The notes below the pieces were generated by a model. It saw only the letters and a list, made by a program, of their open reading frames with translations. It searched no databases and had not been told where the DNA came from. This document shows positions 1 through 5,436 of a DNA stretch of 5,436 nt, piece after piece; positions within the stretch are counted from its first letter, which is position 1; each line of letters opens with the position of its first letter. Position numbers and translations under genes: made by a program. The DNA comes from Gemmatimonadota bacterium (GTDB taxonomy: Bacteria > Gemmatimonadota > Gemmatimonadetes > Longimicrobiales > Gaopeijiaceae). The stretch covers positions 1 to 5,436 of the forward strand of contig JAUXEE010000171.1 of NCBI GenBank assembly GCA_030618065.1, in the 5' to 3' direction.

Positions 1-575
1 ACCGGATGATCCTGGGAGACCGTCTTTGGAGGGGGAGCTGGGATCCCGAGGGCCTCCTCAGCACCCTCCCGGCTGTGGCCACCACACTCTTGGGGATCTT
101 CACCGGGGAGTGGTTGCGTTCCGAGATGACTCCACGGTCCAAGGTGATGGGCCTCCTGGGCGGTGGGGTCGTGGGGATCGGCGCGGGCCTCGCATGGGGC
201 CTCATCTTTCCCATCAACAAAGCTCTCTGGACCAGCTCCTATGTCCTGTTCACGGCCGGCGCCGGCCTCCTCCTCCTGCCTGCCTTCTTCTGGGTGATGG
301 ACGTCAAAGGCCTGCAGGTCTGGGCCAAGCCTCTGGTCGTCTATGGGATGAACGCCATCGCCGTTTTCGTCGCGTCGGGGTTGGTTGCGAAGCAAATGGG
401 TCTGACCAGGGTAGGATCCGATGAGGTTCCGCTGAAGGGCTGGATCTTCGACGAGTTCTTTGCGTCCTGGGCGGGACCCTTGAACGGATCCTTCTTCTTT
501 GCCTTGTCTTATGTGCTGATCTGGCTGGCCATCATGTGGGTTCTCTTTCAGCGACGGATCTTCATCAAGATCTGA
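1..575 (+). CDS. Membrane acyltransferase, COG4299/DUF5009 (HGSNAT-like) family, C-terminal part
   Basis: This is the end of a multi-pass inner-membrane protein whose start lies outside the window; the frame is open to base 3. The first Met (base 6) is unlikely to be the start, because the visible part begins inside a conserved region. Counting from that Met, the motif DPEGLLSTLPA (13-23), the stretch NKALWTSSYVLFTAG (71-85) and the terminal RRIFIKI are typical of the family. About five hydrophobic helices are visible, near residues 18-37, 47-68, 76-98, 108-129 and 163-181. Family members resemble heparan-alpha-glucosaminide N-acetyltransferase and are thought to move acetyl groups onto amino sugars across the membrane. 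The bacterial ones (NagX-like) are often linked to N-acetylglucosamine use or cell-wall sugar modification, but the substrate here is unknown. The catalytic His region expected in the N-terminal half is not visible. The stop is 2 bases before the histidine kinase start, so the two are probably co-transcribed. Confidence 0.87.
   Translation, partial: RMILGDRLWRGSWDPEGLLSTLPAVATTLLGIFTGEWLRSEMTPRSKVMGLLGGGVVGIGAGLAWGLIFPINKALWTSSYVLFTAGAGLLLLPAFFWVMDVKGLQVWAKPLVVYGMNAIAVFVASGLVAKQMGLTRVGSDEVPLKGWIFDEFFASWAGPLNGSFFFALSYVLIWLAIMWVLFQRRIFIKI
555..574 (+). other. Inverted repeat over the expected kinase ribosome binding site
   Basis: GATCTT (557-562) and AAGATC (567-572) form a perfect 6-bp stem around the 4-base loop CATC. 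A G-U and a C-G pair can extend it to 8 bp (555-574). It lies just upstream of the kinase ATG at 578, where a Shine-Dalgarno site would be and is not. A ribosome finishing the acyltransferase gene would melt it, which fits translational coupling. The same bases encode the conserved RIFIKI tail, so the symmetry may be only a codon by-product. Confidence 0.4.
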
Positions 576-577
576 CC

Positions 578-2437
578 ATGAGTCCAAAGCCGACCCAAAC
601 CGCTCTTCGGAGAGGCCTGCCCCGAAAGAAAGAGGCCGGTCGATCCAGGTCGGCTGCGCCCGGGAGAGGAGCTGCTTGGGCCACTGGGTTCGCCCTCCTC
701 TTCCTCTTCCTGTCCCTGCTGGCCTTGGCCTTGGTGCCCAGGCGCCTGGAGCAAGATGTCGGAGAGGTCAGGGATCGGATTCAGATGGTTCTCGAACCGG
801 CCGAGAGGCTTGCCGCCAAGATCCAGTTCGCTCAGGCGAGGCAAATGGAGGCCTTCCATTCTTTCCTTCTCCTGGGGGATGCCCGTTCGAGGCTTCGATA
901 CCGGGAGGCCAGAGAGGAGGAAGTGCCAGCCTTCGACACCCTCGGCGTGTTGACACAGGGGATGTCCATCCCGGTGCAGGAAGGGATTGCCAATCTCCTT
1001 TCCTTCTCAGTGTCCTGGCACCTGGGGCATCAGGAAATGCTCAGCCAGGAGGTCTCCGGCGACCTTCCTCCCCCAGCCTCTTCCACCCAGAGCTACCGTC
1101 AGATGCTGACCACCGAACGAGCTGCATACGTTCAGGTGATATCTGCCGGAGAAGAGCTTTTGGAGGCCCTTTCGGTGGAGATGGGCAATGAGGAGCGGGA
1201 GATGGCCAGAGCCCGTTTCCTCCAAGTCCAATACACCCAGATCCTGGTTGTTTTGGGGCTTTTGGCCACCTTCGTCGTCCTCGTACTGGCCTGGCGGCTG
1301 CGGACGCTCATGAAGGAGTCGGAGGCCCGACGGAGGGAAGCCCTCCGAGCGCGCCGGGAGGCCGATGCTCTCCTGGCAGCGACGGGAGACGGGGTTCTCG
1401 GGATGGACCTGGACGGTCGGTGCACCTTCTTGAACCGAGCCGGAGCGGAGCTTCTGGGATACTCCGCCCGAGGTGTGGTGGGGAGGGATGTCCATGATCT
1501 TCTCCACCACTCCCACCCCCACGGGCCGCCCTTTCCCCGGGATGAGTGCCCGATCATGCGAGCCCTTTCAACGGGGGAGACGATTTCTGGACGGAACGAG
1601 ACTCTCTGGAGGACGGGCCGACAACCCTTCCCGGTTCAGATCTCCCTCCGGGCGATGGTGGATGGGTCTGAGATTCGGGGAGCCGTTTTGAGTTTCACGG
1701 ACATGACCGAAACCCGAGCGGCCGAGGCGTCTCTCCGGGAGGCGGTCCGGGACCGGGACGAGGTCCTGGCGGTCGTCTCCCATGACCTCAGAAACCCGGT
1801 AGGGACCATCTTCTCCGCAGCGAGCCTTCTCCTGACCCTGAACCCTTCTCCGGAGAAGCGAAGAGAACATCTTCTTGCGGTAAAACGTTCCGCCGAACGG
1901 ATCAATCGTCTCATCCAGGACCTTCTGGATATGGCTCGCCTGGAAGCAGGAGCCCTCCCGGTCCACCCGGGTCCCTTCGACGCTGGACGCCTTTTGGACG
2001 AAGTCCTGGAGAGCCATCGAGGGAAAGCGGAAGAGCGGAAGATCTCTCTTCAGCTCCGGGTCCCCCCCACGATTCCAATGCCCTGGGGGGACCGGCACCG
2101 GATGGTTCAGGTTCTGACGAACCTGGTCGAGAATGCTCTCAGGGAAACCCCCGCGGGGGGTAAGATTACCATCGGAGTCGAGGAGGATCCCACCGGGGAC
2201 GGACTCCATTTCTTCGTTTCGGACACCGGCTCCGGCATTCGTCCCGAAGATCAGGAACGGCTCTTCGACCGATTCTGGCAGGTGAGTCGAAAGGACAAGG
2301 GCGGAGCTGGATTGGGCCTCTCCATCGTGAAGGGAATCGTGGAGGCCCACCAGGGGAAGGTCTGGGTGGAGAGCGAAGAAGGGAAGGGGAGCACCTTCTG
2401 GTTTCTCTTGCCGGGTGGGCCGGAACAAGGCTCGTAA
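578..2437 (+). CDS. Membrane sensor histidine kinase (helical periplasmic sensor, PAS, HisKA, HATPase)
   Basis: This 619-residue sensor kinase should autophosphorylate on His and pass the phosphate to a response regulator. A basic N-terminus (1-30) precedes TM1 (about 31-53). A mostly helical periplasmic segment (54-218) follows; its Q-M-EAFHSFLLLGD and RYREAREEE stretches recall CHASE3-like four-helix sensors. TM2 is about 219-241, followed by a charged helical linker. The PAS domain (about 262-378) contains an unusual HHSHPHG...EC segment (310-324). The H-box SHDLRNP places the phospho-acceptor at His402. The N-box has N515 and N519, the G1 box is DTGSGI (549-554), the F-box is LFDRFWQ (562-568), and the G2 box is GAGLGLS (576-582). 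All core residues are present, so the enzyme looks active. The start at 578 is chosen because it follows the upstream stop by 2 bases; an in-frame ATG at 536 would overlap that gene by 40 bases and has no ribosome binding site. No clear Shine-Dalgarno precedes 578 either, which suggests coupling. No regulator gene is adjacent and the ligand is unknown. Confidence 0.93.
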   Translation: MSPKPTQTALRRGLPRKKEAGRSRSAAPGRGAAWATGFALLFLFLSLLALALVPRRLEQDVGEVRDRIQMVLEPAERLAAKIQFAQARQMEAFHSFLLLGDARSRLRYREAREEEVPAFDTLGVLTQGMSIPVQEGIANLLSFSVSWHLGHQEMLSQEVSGDLPPPASSTQSYRQMLTTERAAYVQVISAGEELLEALSVEMGNEEREMARARFLQVQYTQILVVLGLLATFVVLVLAWRLRTLMKESEARRREALRARREADALLAATGDGVLGMDLDGRCTFLNRAGAELLGYSARGVVGRDVHDLLHHSHPHGPPFPRDECPIMRALSTGETISGRNETLWRTGRQPFPVQISLRAMVDGSEIRGAVLSFTDMTETRAAEASLREAVRDRDEVLAVVSHDLRNPVGTIFSAASLLLTLNPSPEKRREHLLAVKRSAERINRLIQDLLDMARLEAGALPVHPGPFDAGRLLDEVLESHRGKAEERKISLQLRVPPTIPMPWGDRHRMVQVLTNLVENALRETPAGGKITIGVEEDPTGDGLHFFVSDTGSGIRPEDQERLFDRFWQVSRKDKGGAGLGLSIVKGIVEAHQGKVWVESEEGKGSTFWFLLPGGPEQGS

Positions 2438-2469
2438 AGACCCCATCGCCCCCTCATCGAACAGGGCAT

Positions 2470-3219
2470 CTAGACCAGGCCTACCCTCCAGGCCAGAAGC
2501 CGCTCTACCTCATTGGTCGTAAGGCGGGATATCCCCATCTCGAGAGCGGCTGATGCCTGGGCCGGATCGTCTACGGTCCAGGCCATGACTTCCACTCCCT
2601 CTCGAAGGGCCTCTCGAATCCCCTCGGGGTTTGCCAGGGCCGTTCCGATTTCCACGTCCAGAGGGGATCCACCGTCCACGATGGCCCGGTCCAAAGCTTC
2701 CGGGAGATTCTCGGGGTTTTCGACCAGGTAGGCTTGCTGGATGTCAGGGGCGATCCGTCGAAGCCGGTTCATGATCACCCAGTCCGAGGATACGAACACG
2801 GTGGCGTCTGCCATTCCCGCGTCCCGGGTGATGCTCACCATCCGGTCCAGATCCTCGATCTCACGATATCCCTTGATGTCCTGATAGACTCGGTATACCC
2901 GTCCTTTGAGATTCGCCAGGGCCTCTTCTTGGGTGGGGACTCTCTCTCCGGAGAAGTCAGGACTGAACCAACTCCCGGCATCCAGGGCCTTGAGGTGGGG
3001 AAGGGGCCGCCTTTGAAGCGGGCCCACACCATTGGTGGTGCGTCCCAGCATCGGGTCATGAAAGAGGACCGGGGTTCCACAGGCGGCTGCCCGAAGGTCG
3101 AACTCCACGGACTCCACGCCCGTGTCGAGTGCGGCTTCCATGGCCGAGAGGGTGTTTTCAGGAGCCCGGGCGCTGAAGCCCCGGTGGGCGATGATCTCGG
3201 GAGTCGGACGGGAGTTCAT
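2470..3219 (-). CDS. Glycerophosphodiester phosphodiesterase family protein (divergent)
   Basis: This 249-residue protein is the normal length for the bacterial cytosolic GDPD family, whose TIM-barrel enzymes hydrolyse glycerophosphodiesters to glycerol-3-phosphate and an alcohol. There is no signal peptide, so it should act in the cytoplasm. Visible motifs are AHRG (11-14, with H12 and R13), ENT (21-23), the metal-binding E39-F-D41, and HDP with the second catalytic His54, followed by GRTTNG (59-64). WTVDDP near the C-terminus is also typical. Several positions are off-consensus. The usual T-x-D-G before the second His is replaced by AAACG (44-48). The usual E-x-K is DIK (114-116). The usual terminal TDxP is TTNE. 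The catalytic pair and two metal ligands are kept, so activity is likely but the substrate may be unusual. The start overlaps the stop of the upstream small membrane gene as ATGA, with no good ribosome binding site, so translation is probably coupled. The gene converges on the kinase gene, with 32 bases between the stops. Confidence 0.9.
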   Translation of the reverse strand: MNSRPTPEIIAHRGFSARAPENTLSAMEAALDTGVESVEFDLRAAACGTPVLFHDPMLGRTTNGVGPLQRRPLPHLKALDAGSWFSPDFSGERVPTQEEALANLKGRVYRVYQDIKGYREIEDLDRMVSITRDAGMADATVFVSSDWVIMNRLRRIAPDIQQAYLVENPENLPEALDRAIVDGGSPLDVEIGTALANPEGIREALREGVEVMAWTVDDPAQASAALEMGISRLTTNEVERLLAWRVGLV

Positions 3220-3524
3220 GGTGCCGGAAGCTGACCCTTCGCTTTGTCCGAACCGGTCCGGAGTTGAGCGTCGAAGCTGGCGGTGTCCTCCAGCCGGTTC
3301 ATGGAGTTTTCCAGAGTCTCCATCTGACTCTCCAAGAGGGCGATCCTCCGCTCTGTGATCTTAAGGGATTCGTCCATTCCACGGCTCTCGAACACCTTTG
3401 AGAGGGCCTCCACCACCGGTTTGAGGGCGAAACGGGCCGTTAGCCCGATCACGGGAATGAGGACGACGGAAATCCCCATGATCACGGCGATGATCGCCGT
3501 GAGGTCGATGGGCATGATTTGCAT
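3216..3524 (-). CDS. Small membrane protein with one TM helix and a coiled coil
   Basis: This 102-residue protein has no assigned function. A hydrophobic helix spans about residues 8-30 (rich in I, V and L, with a Pro at about 24). It is followed by an amphipathic segment RFALKPVVEALSKVF (31-45) and then a heptad-like charged helix (about 52-80, with ITERRIALLESQMETLENSM) that probably forms a coiled coil. The tail is short, polar and likely disordered. The coiled coil is probably cytoplasmic, because R and K follow the membrane helix, which suggests self-association or a protein-docking role. The ATG at 3524 is chosen because AGGTGG lies 5 bases upstream. A TTG at 3542 would add six residues, but the ribosome binding site would then fall inside the gene. 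The stop overlaps the phosphodiesterase start as ATGA, so the two proteins are made together and may work together. I recall similar small proteins only as hypothetical. Confidence 0.75.
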   Translation of the reverse strand: MQIMPIDLTAIIAVIMGISVVLIPVIGLTARFALKPVVEALSKVFESRGMDESLKITERRIALLESQMETLENSMNRLEDTASFDAQLRTGSDKAKGQLPAP

Positions 3525-3559
3525 GTTCTCCACCTGGTCCAAAGAAAGTGGCCCGGCCG

Positions 3560-3565
3560 TTTATA
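3560..3565 (-). promoter_or_regulatory. Possible -10 element for the small membrane protein/phosphodiesterase operon
   Basis: Read on the minus strand, these bases are TATAAA, a good housekeeping -10 match. They lie about 36 bases before the ATG at 3524, which leaves room for a leader of roughly 25-30 bases containing the AGGTGG ribosome binding site. The hexamer 17 bases further upstream (GAAAAA on the minus strand) is a poor -35 match, so this is only a candidate. Confidence 0.35.
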
Positions 3566-3640
3566 CCGTGTCGGATCTGGAATTTTTCCGCCCCGGACTT
3601 GGAAATGGTGGTTGTCCCCCACGAATGGCGCAAGGATCAT

Positions 3641-3665
3641 CGTCATTTCGACTTCGTCATTTCGA
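3641..3665. repeat. 11-base direct repeat upstream of the sigma gene
   Basis: CGTCATTTCGA occurs perfectly at 3641-3651 and again at 3655-3665, a 14-base period. The second copy runs into the GAAC of the proposed ECF -35 element at 3664. The position suggests a protein-binding site controlling the sigma operon, or a chance duplication of part of the promoter. No third copy was found in the window. Confidence 0.6.
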
Positions 3666-3688
3666 ACCTTTCGCGGGTGGACCCCGTC
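3664..3688 (+). promoter_or_regulatory. Candidate ECF-type autoregulatory promoter
   Basis: GAAC at 3664-3667 and CGTC at 3685-3688 are separated by 17 bases. This matches the usual ECF pattern of an AAC-containing -35 and a CGTC-like -10 at 16-17 bases. Transcription would start near 3694-3696, leaving a leader of only about 13 bases that just includes the ribosome binding site. ECF operons commonly transcribe themselves from such promoters; the match is by eye only. Confidence 0.5.
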
Positions 3689-3698
3689 CAAGCAGGTT

Positions 3699-3704
3699 AG
3701 GAGG
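3699..3704 (+). promoter_or_regulatory. Ribosome binding site deciding the sigma factor start
   Basis: AGGAGG, a full Shine-Dalgarno match, lies 3 bases before the ATG at 3708. The spacing is tight, but it is the only strong site. The frame stays open upstream to an ATG at 3519, yet that extension has no ribosome binding site and does not look like a sigma factor, so 3708 is preferred. Confidence 0.6.
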
Positions 3705-3707
3705 AAG

Positions 3708-4268
3708 ATGATAGCTGGAGGAGCTACCATAGAATCGGTTGTGACCCAGAGCCCTGAGCAGGACGGGCAGGATGTAGCCCTTGCCGCGGCTGGAGACCCG
3801 CAGGCCTTCGAGCGCCTGTACCGGCGCCACCATGGCCGTGTCCACTCTCTCGCCCTTCGCATGGCCAGAGTGGAGTGGGCCGAGGATCTGACCCAGGAAG
3901 TCTTCATTCGGGCCTGGACGAAACTGGGGACCTTCAGGAGCGAAGCTTCTTTCGGGACCTGGCTCTACCGTCTGGCCGTCAACCTGATCCTCTCCCGGCG
4001 TGAGACTCTCAATCGGAGGCGGAAGCGACACCTTTCCGAGAACGGGATTCTGGACCGGCTGCCGGCCAGGGATAGTCACCCCGGCATGGCCTTGGATTTC
4101 GAAGCCGCCATTCAACGGCTCCCGGAGGGTGCGAAGCAGGTCTTCGTGCTCTTCGACGTGGAGGGCTATCCCCACGGGGAGATCGCGGAACTCATGGGAA
4201 TCAGCCCTGGGACCTCCAAGTCCCAGCTCCACCGAGCCCGGATGATGCTACGGGAACAGTTGAAATGA
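3708..4268 (+). CDS. ECF-type RNA polymerase sigma factor (sigma-70 family)
   Basis: This 186-residue protein has the standard two-domain ECF layout and should direct RNA polymerase to a stress regulon. Sigma-2 is about residues 33-97. It contains AFERLYRRHHGRV, then WAEDLTQEVFIRAW (57-70, the polymerase-core and -10 binding helix), then FGTWLYRLAVNLI (82-94). An Arg/Lys-rich linker (98-108) follows. Sigma-4 is about 130-183, with RLPEGAKQVFVLFDVEGYPHGEIAELMGI and the recognition helix region GTSKSQLHRAR (168-178). Sigma domains 1 and 3 are absent, as expected for this class. The stop is 10 bases before a zinc-finger anti-sigma gene, which is the likely direct partner and inhibitor. The candidate promoter upstream fits autoregulation. 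The exact ECF group cannot be assigned by eye. The alternative start at 3519 is unlikely. Confidence 0.95.
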   Translation: MIAGGATIESVVTQSPEQDGQDVALAAAGDPQAFERLYRRHHGRVHSLALRMARVEWAEDLTQEVFIRAWTKLGTFRSEASFGTWLYRLAVNLILSRRETLNRRRKRHLSENGILDRLPARDSHPGMALDFEAAIQRLPEGAKQVFVLFDVEGYPHGEIAELMGISPGTSKSQLHRARMMLREQLK

Positions 4269-4278
4269 AGAGGGCGTC

Positions 4279-4998
4279 ATGATGAAGCACCCTGATTCGC
4301 ACCGTTTTTCCGCCTTTCTGGAGGGGGATTTGGCCCCCCCGGAGGTAAGTGAGCTGGAGAGACACCTGGCGGGATGTGATGTTTGCTCGGCCTTGCTCCA
4401 AGATCTCCAGGATATTCAAGGACAGGCTCGAGAGTTGCCGGACCGCTTTCCTTCGAGGGATCTCTGGCCCGGCATCGCCCAGGTGATAAAGGAGGAAGCG
4501 GGGGGAGATCCGGACGTCGTCCGCCTGCATTCCGGCGTCCCGGTCCTGCGTCAGCCAAGGCGCCGGGGATTACACTTCTCGGTCCCCCAATCCGTGGCCG
4601 CCGGCCTCGCGATAGCCATCTTCTCCGGCCTGGTGGGAGCCCGCCTTGGCCATGAGGCCGGCTCCCAGATGGTAGCATTCCAGGACGGGGTCTCGCTGGA
4701 GATGCGTTCCTCCTGGGTGAGCTTAGTGGGTGAAGCCAAGCCGGCCCTGGAGGCCAAGGCCTTGGAGGTCGCCCGCCTGGAACAGCTTCTGGCCGAGCAT
4801 CACGGGGGCCTCGATCCCCATACGGTCCAGCTTATCGAAAAGAACCTGGATATCATCGATGGAGCCATCCGGGAGTCGGTTTCAGCGCTCCGGACCGATC
4901 CGGGAAACCGGTTCCTGGAGGACAATCTGGAGCGGGCGATTCTGGCCAAGGGTGAATATCTGCGAGATGCCACCCTCTTGGTCTCCCCCATCACCTGA
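4279..4998 (+). CDS. Transmembrane anti-sigma factor with zinc-finger (ZAS/zf-HC2) domain
   Basis: This 239-residue protein probably holds the neighbouring sigma factor inactive at the membrane. The N-terminal ZAS domain (about 1-45) has H29-x3-C33-x2-C36 in the setting LERHLAGCDVCSALL, plus an upstream H8 in SHRFSAFLEGDL that could complete the zinc site. A variable, basic linker (about 75-100) leads to one membrane helix near 103-122. The extracytoplasmic part (about 123-239) is mostly charged helix; the stretch from about 152 to 235 includes a leucine-rich helix (ALEVARLEQLLAE) and a block around LIEKNLDIIDGAIRES...DPGNRFLEDNLERAI. That block is a recurring sensor-side tail in anti-sigma factors of this type, from my recollection. 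GAAGAGG overlaps the sigma stop. The start at 4279 could instead be the adjacent ATG at 4282, which has better spacing. Inactivation could come from redox change at the zinc site or from regulated proteolysis; the sequence does not decide. Confidence 0.92.
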   Translation: MMKHPDSHRFSAFLEGDLAPPEVSELERHLAGCDVCSALLQDLQDIQGQARELPDRFPSRDLWPGIAQVIKEEAGGDPDVVRLHSGVPVLRQPRRRGLHFSVPQSVAAGLAIAIFSGLVGARLGHEAGSQMVAFQDGVSLEMRSSWVSLVGEAKPALEAKALEVARLEQLLAEHHGGLDPHTVQLIEKNLDIIDGAIRESVSALRTDPGNRFLEDNLERAILAKGEYLRDATLLVSPIT

Positions 4999-5007
4999 GG
5001 CAACTCT

Positions 5008-5436
5008 ATGACCGGAACCCTCGCCCTTTTCCTTCTCGTGGGGACCCTTGCCTCTCCCGGAGATACTCTCGTGGAGGTCCGGCAGGGAGATCGCCTCGTC
5101 CTGAGGGACTTCGGGGGCATCGTGTACGTGGAGAGCTGGGAACGCCCGCTGCTTCGGGCGGAGACAGAAGGTAAGAAGTCCGCGCCCTTCCGGATCCGGC
5201 GTTCAGGGAAGAGCCTGGAGCTCCGATTGGTGGATGGACGGGCCCGGGGCCGGAAGGAGGAGATCCGGGTGACCATGCCTTCCTGGATGAGTGTGGAGGT
5301 GTCAGGGAGGGAGCTGGAGGTCGTGGTCCGCGACTTGGAAGGGGATGTTACGGTCAGGAACCTTCAGGGAGACATCTCCTTCCGGAATCTGGGTGGGGTG
5401 GTCGAGGCCCATACTGTGGAGGGCACGATCGAGGCC
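5008..5436 (+). CDS. Exported DUF4097-like beta-repeat protein, N-terminal part
   Basis: The reading frame is open from the ATG at 5008 to the window end, giving 143 residues; the rest lies outside. GAGG 7 bases upstream serves as ribosome binding site, and the gap to the anti-sigma stop is 9 bases. The first 16 residues (MTGTLALFLLVGTLAS) look like a short signal peptide, although they lack the usual positive charge, so export to the periplasm or outer surface is probable rather than certain. From residue about 22 the protein is a run of short beta strands, becoming repetitive at 102-143 with DLEGDVTVRNLQGDISFRN and VVEAHTVEGTIEA. Strands of about 8-10 residues with G-D/G-x turns are the mark of DUF4097 (putative adhesin, beta-helix-like) proteins. 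Such proteins commonly sit beside ECF sigma/anti-sigma pairs; their biochemical role is unsettled. It is probably co-transcribed with the two genes before it and may be part of the sensed or induced envelope response. Confidence 0.8.
   Translation, partial: MTGTLALFLLVGTLASPGDTLVEVRQGDRLVLRDFGGIVYVESWERPLLRAETEGKKSAPFRIRRSGKSLELRLVDGRARGRKEEIRVTMPSWMSVEVSGRELEVVVRDLEGDVTVRNLQGDISFRNLGGVVEAHTVEGTIEA

Noticed and set aside
536..577. Upstream ATG at 536 for the kinase
   Set aside because: It would overlap the acyltransferase by 40 bases, has no ribosome binding site, and adds 14 residues that only reflect the other gene in a shifted frame.
1568..2446. Long antisense reading frame (292 residues) opposite the histidine kinase
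   Set aside because: The opposite strand encodes a complete, motif-rich kinase, and the antisense product is low-complexity with no family features; long antisense frames are common in GC-rich genes.
2478..2494. GGCCT/AGGCC inverted repeat as a terminator between the convergent genes
   Set aside because: It is only a 5-bp stem with no T tract on either strand and lies inside the last codons of the phosphodiesterase gene.
3587..3597. TCCG-CCC-CGGA mini-palindrome in the intergenic region
   Set aside because: It has four base pairs and a 3-base loop in GC-rich DNA, which is expected by chance, and it has no position-specific role.
3519..3707. N-terminal extension of the sigma factor from an ATG at 3519
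   Set aside because: The added residues do not resemble an ECF sigma, the ATG lies inside the divergent gene's start region, and a full Shine-Dalgarno precedes 3708.
3482..3907. Minus-strand reading frame of 141 residues across the intergenic region
   Set aside because: It overlaps the sigma factor and the small membrane protein in wrong frames, and has no domain signature or ribosome binding site.

Overview
The window is a compact, GC-rich bacterial chromosome segment with about seven protein-coding genes and almost no free space; the largest gap is about 180 bases. TTG/GTG/ATG starts with Shine-Dalgarno sites, a two-component kinase, an ECF sigma/zinc anti-sigma pair and a DUF4097-type protein point to a Gram-negative-type environmental bacterium. 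From recollection of protein style, the anti-sigma tail and the sigma-4 region resemble those of Gemmatimonadota or related phyla. This placement is an inference, because no rRNA or marker gene is present. No phage, transposon, CRISPR, tRNA or rRNA signal was seen.

Left block, plus strand: the C-terminal part of a multi-pass membrane acyltransferase of the COG4299/DUF5009 (heparan-alpha-glucosaminide N-acetyltransferase-like) family runs in from the left edge. It is followed 2 bases later by a membrane histidine kinase with a helical periplasmic sensor, a PAS domain with a His/Cys-rich insertion, and HisKA-HATPase domains. A small hairpin covers the place where the kinase's ribosome binding site should be, which suggests translational coupling. 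No response regulator is adjacent.

Middle block, minus strand, convergent with the kinase: a small protein with one membrane helix and a predicted coiled coil overlaps by ATGA a cytosolic glycerophosphodiester phosphodiesterase-family protein that has several altered motif positions.

Right block, plus strand, divergent from the middle block: an ECF sigma factor, its ZAS-type transmembrane anti-sigma factor, and the start of an exported DUF4097 (beta-repeat) protein form a tight operon. A plausible ECF-type autopromoter lies just before the sigma gene, preceded by a perfect 11-base direct repeat. The expected logic is envelope stress sensing: the anti-sigma factor holds the sigma factor at the membrane, release activates the operon, and the exported DUF4097 protein is either an effector or a sensor partner.

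Nothing here is clearly a wholly new system. The most notable points are the small coiled-coil membrane protein coupled to the divergent phosphodiesterase, the repeat beside the sigma promoter, and the kinase without a visible partner.
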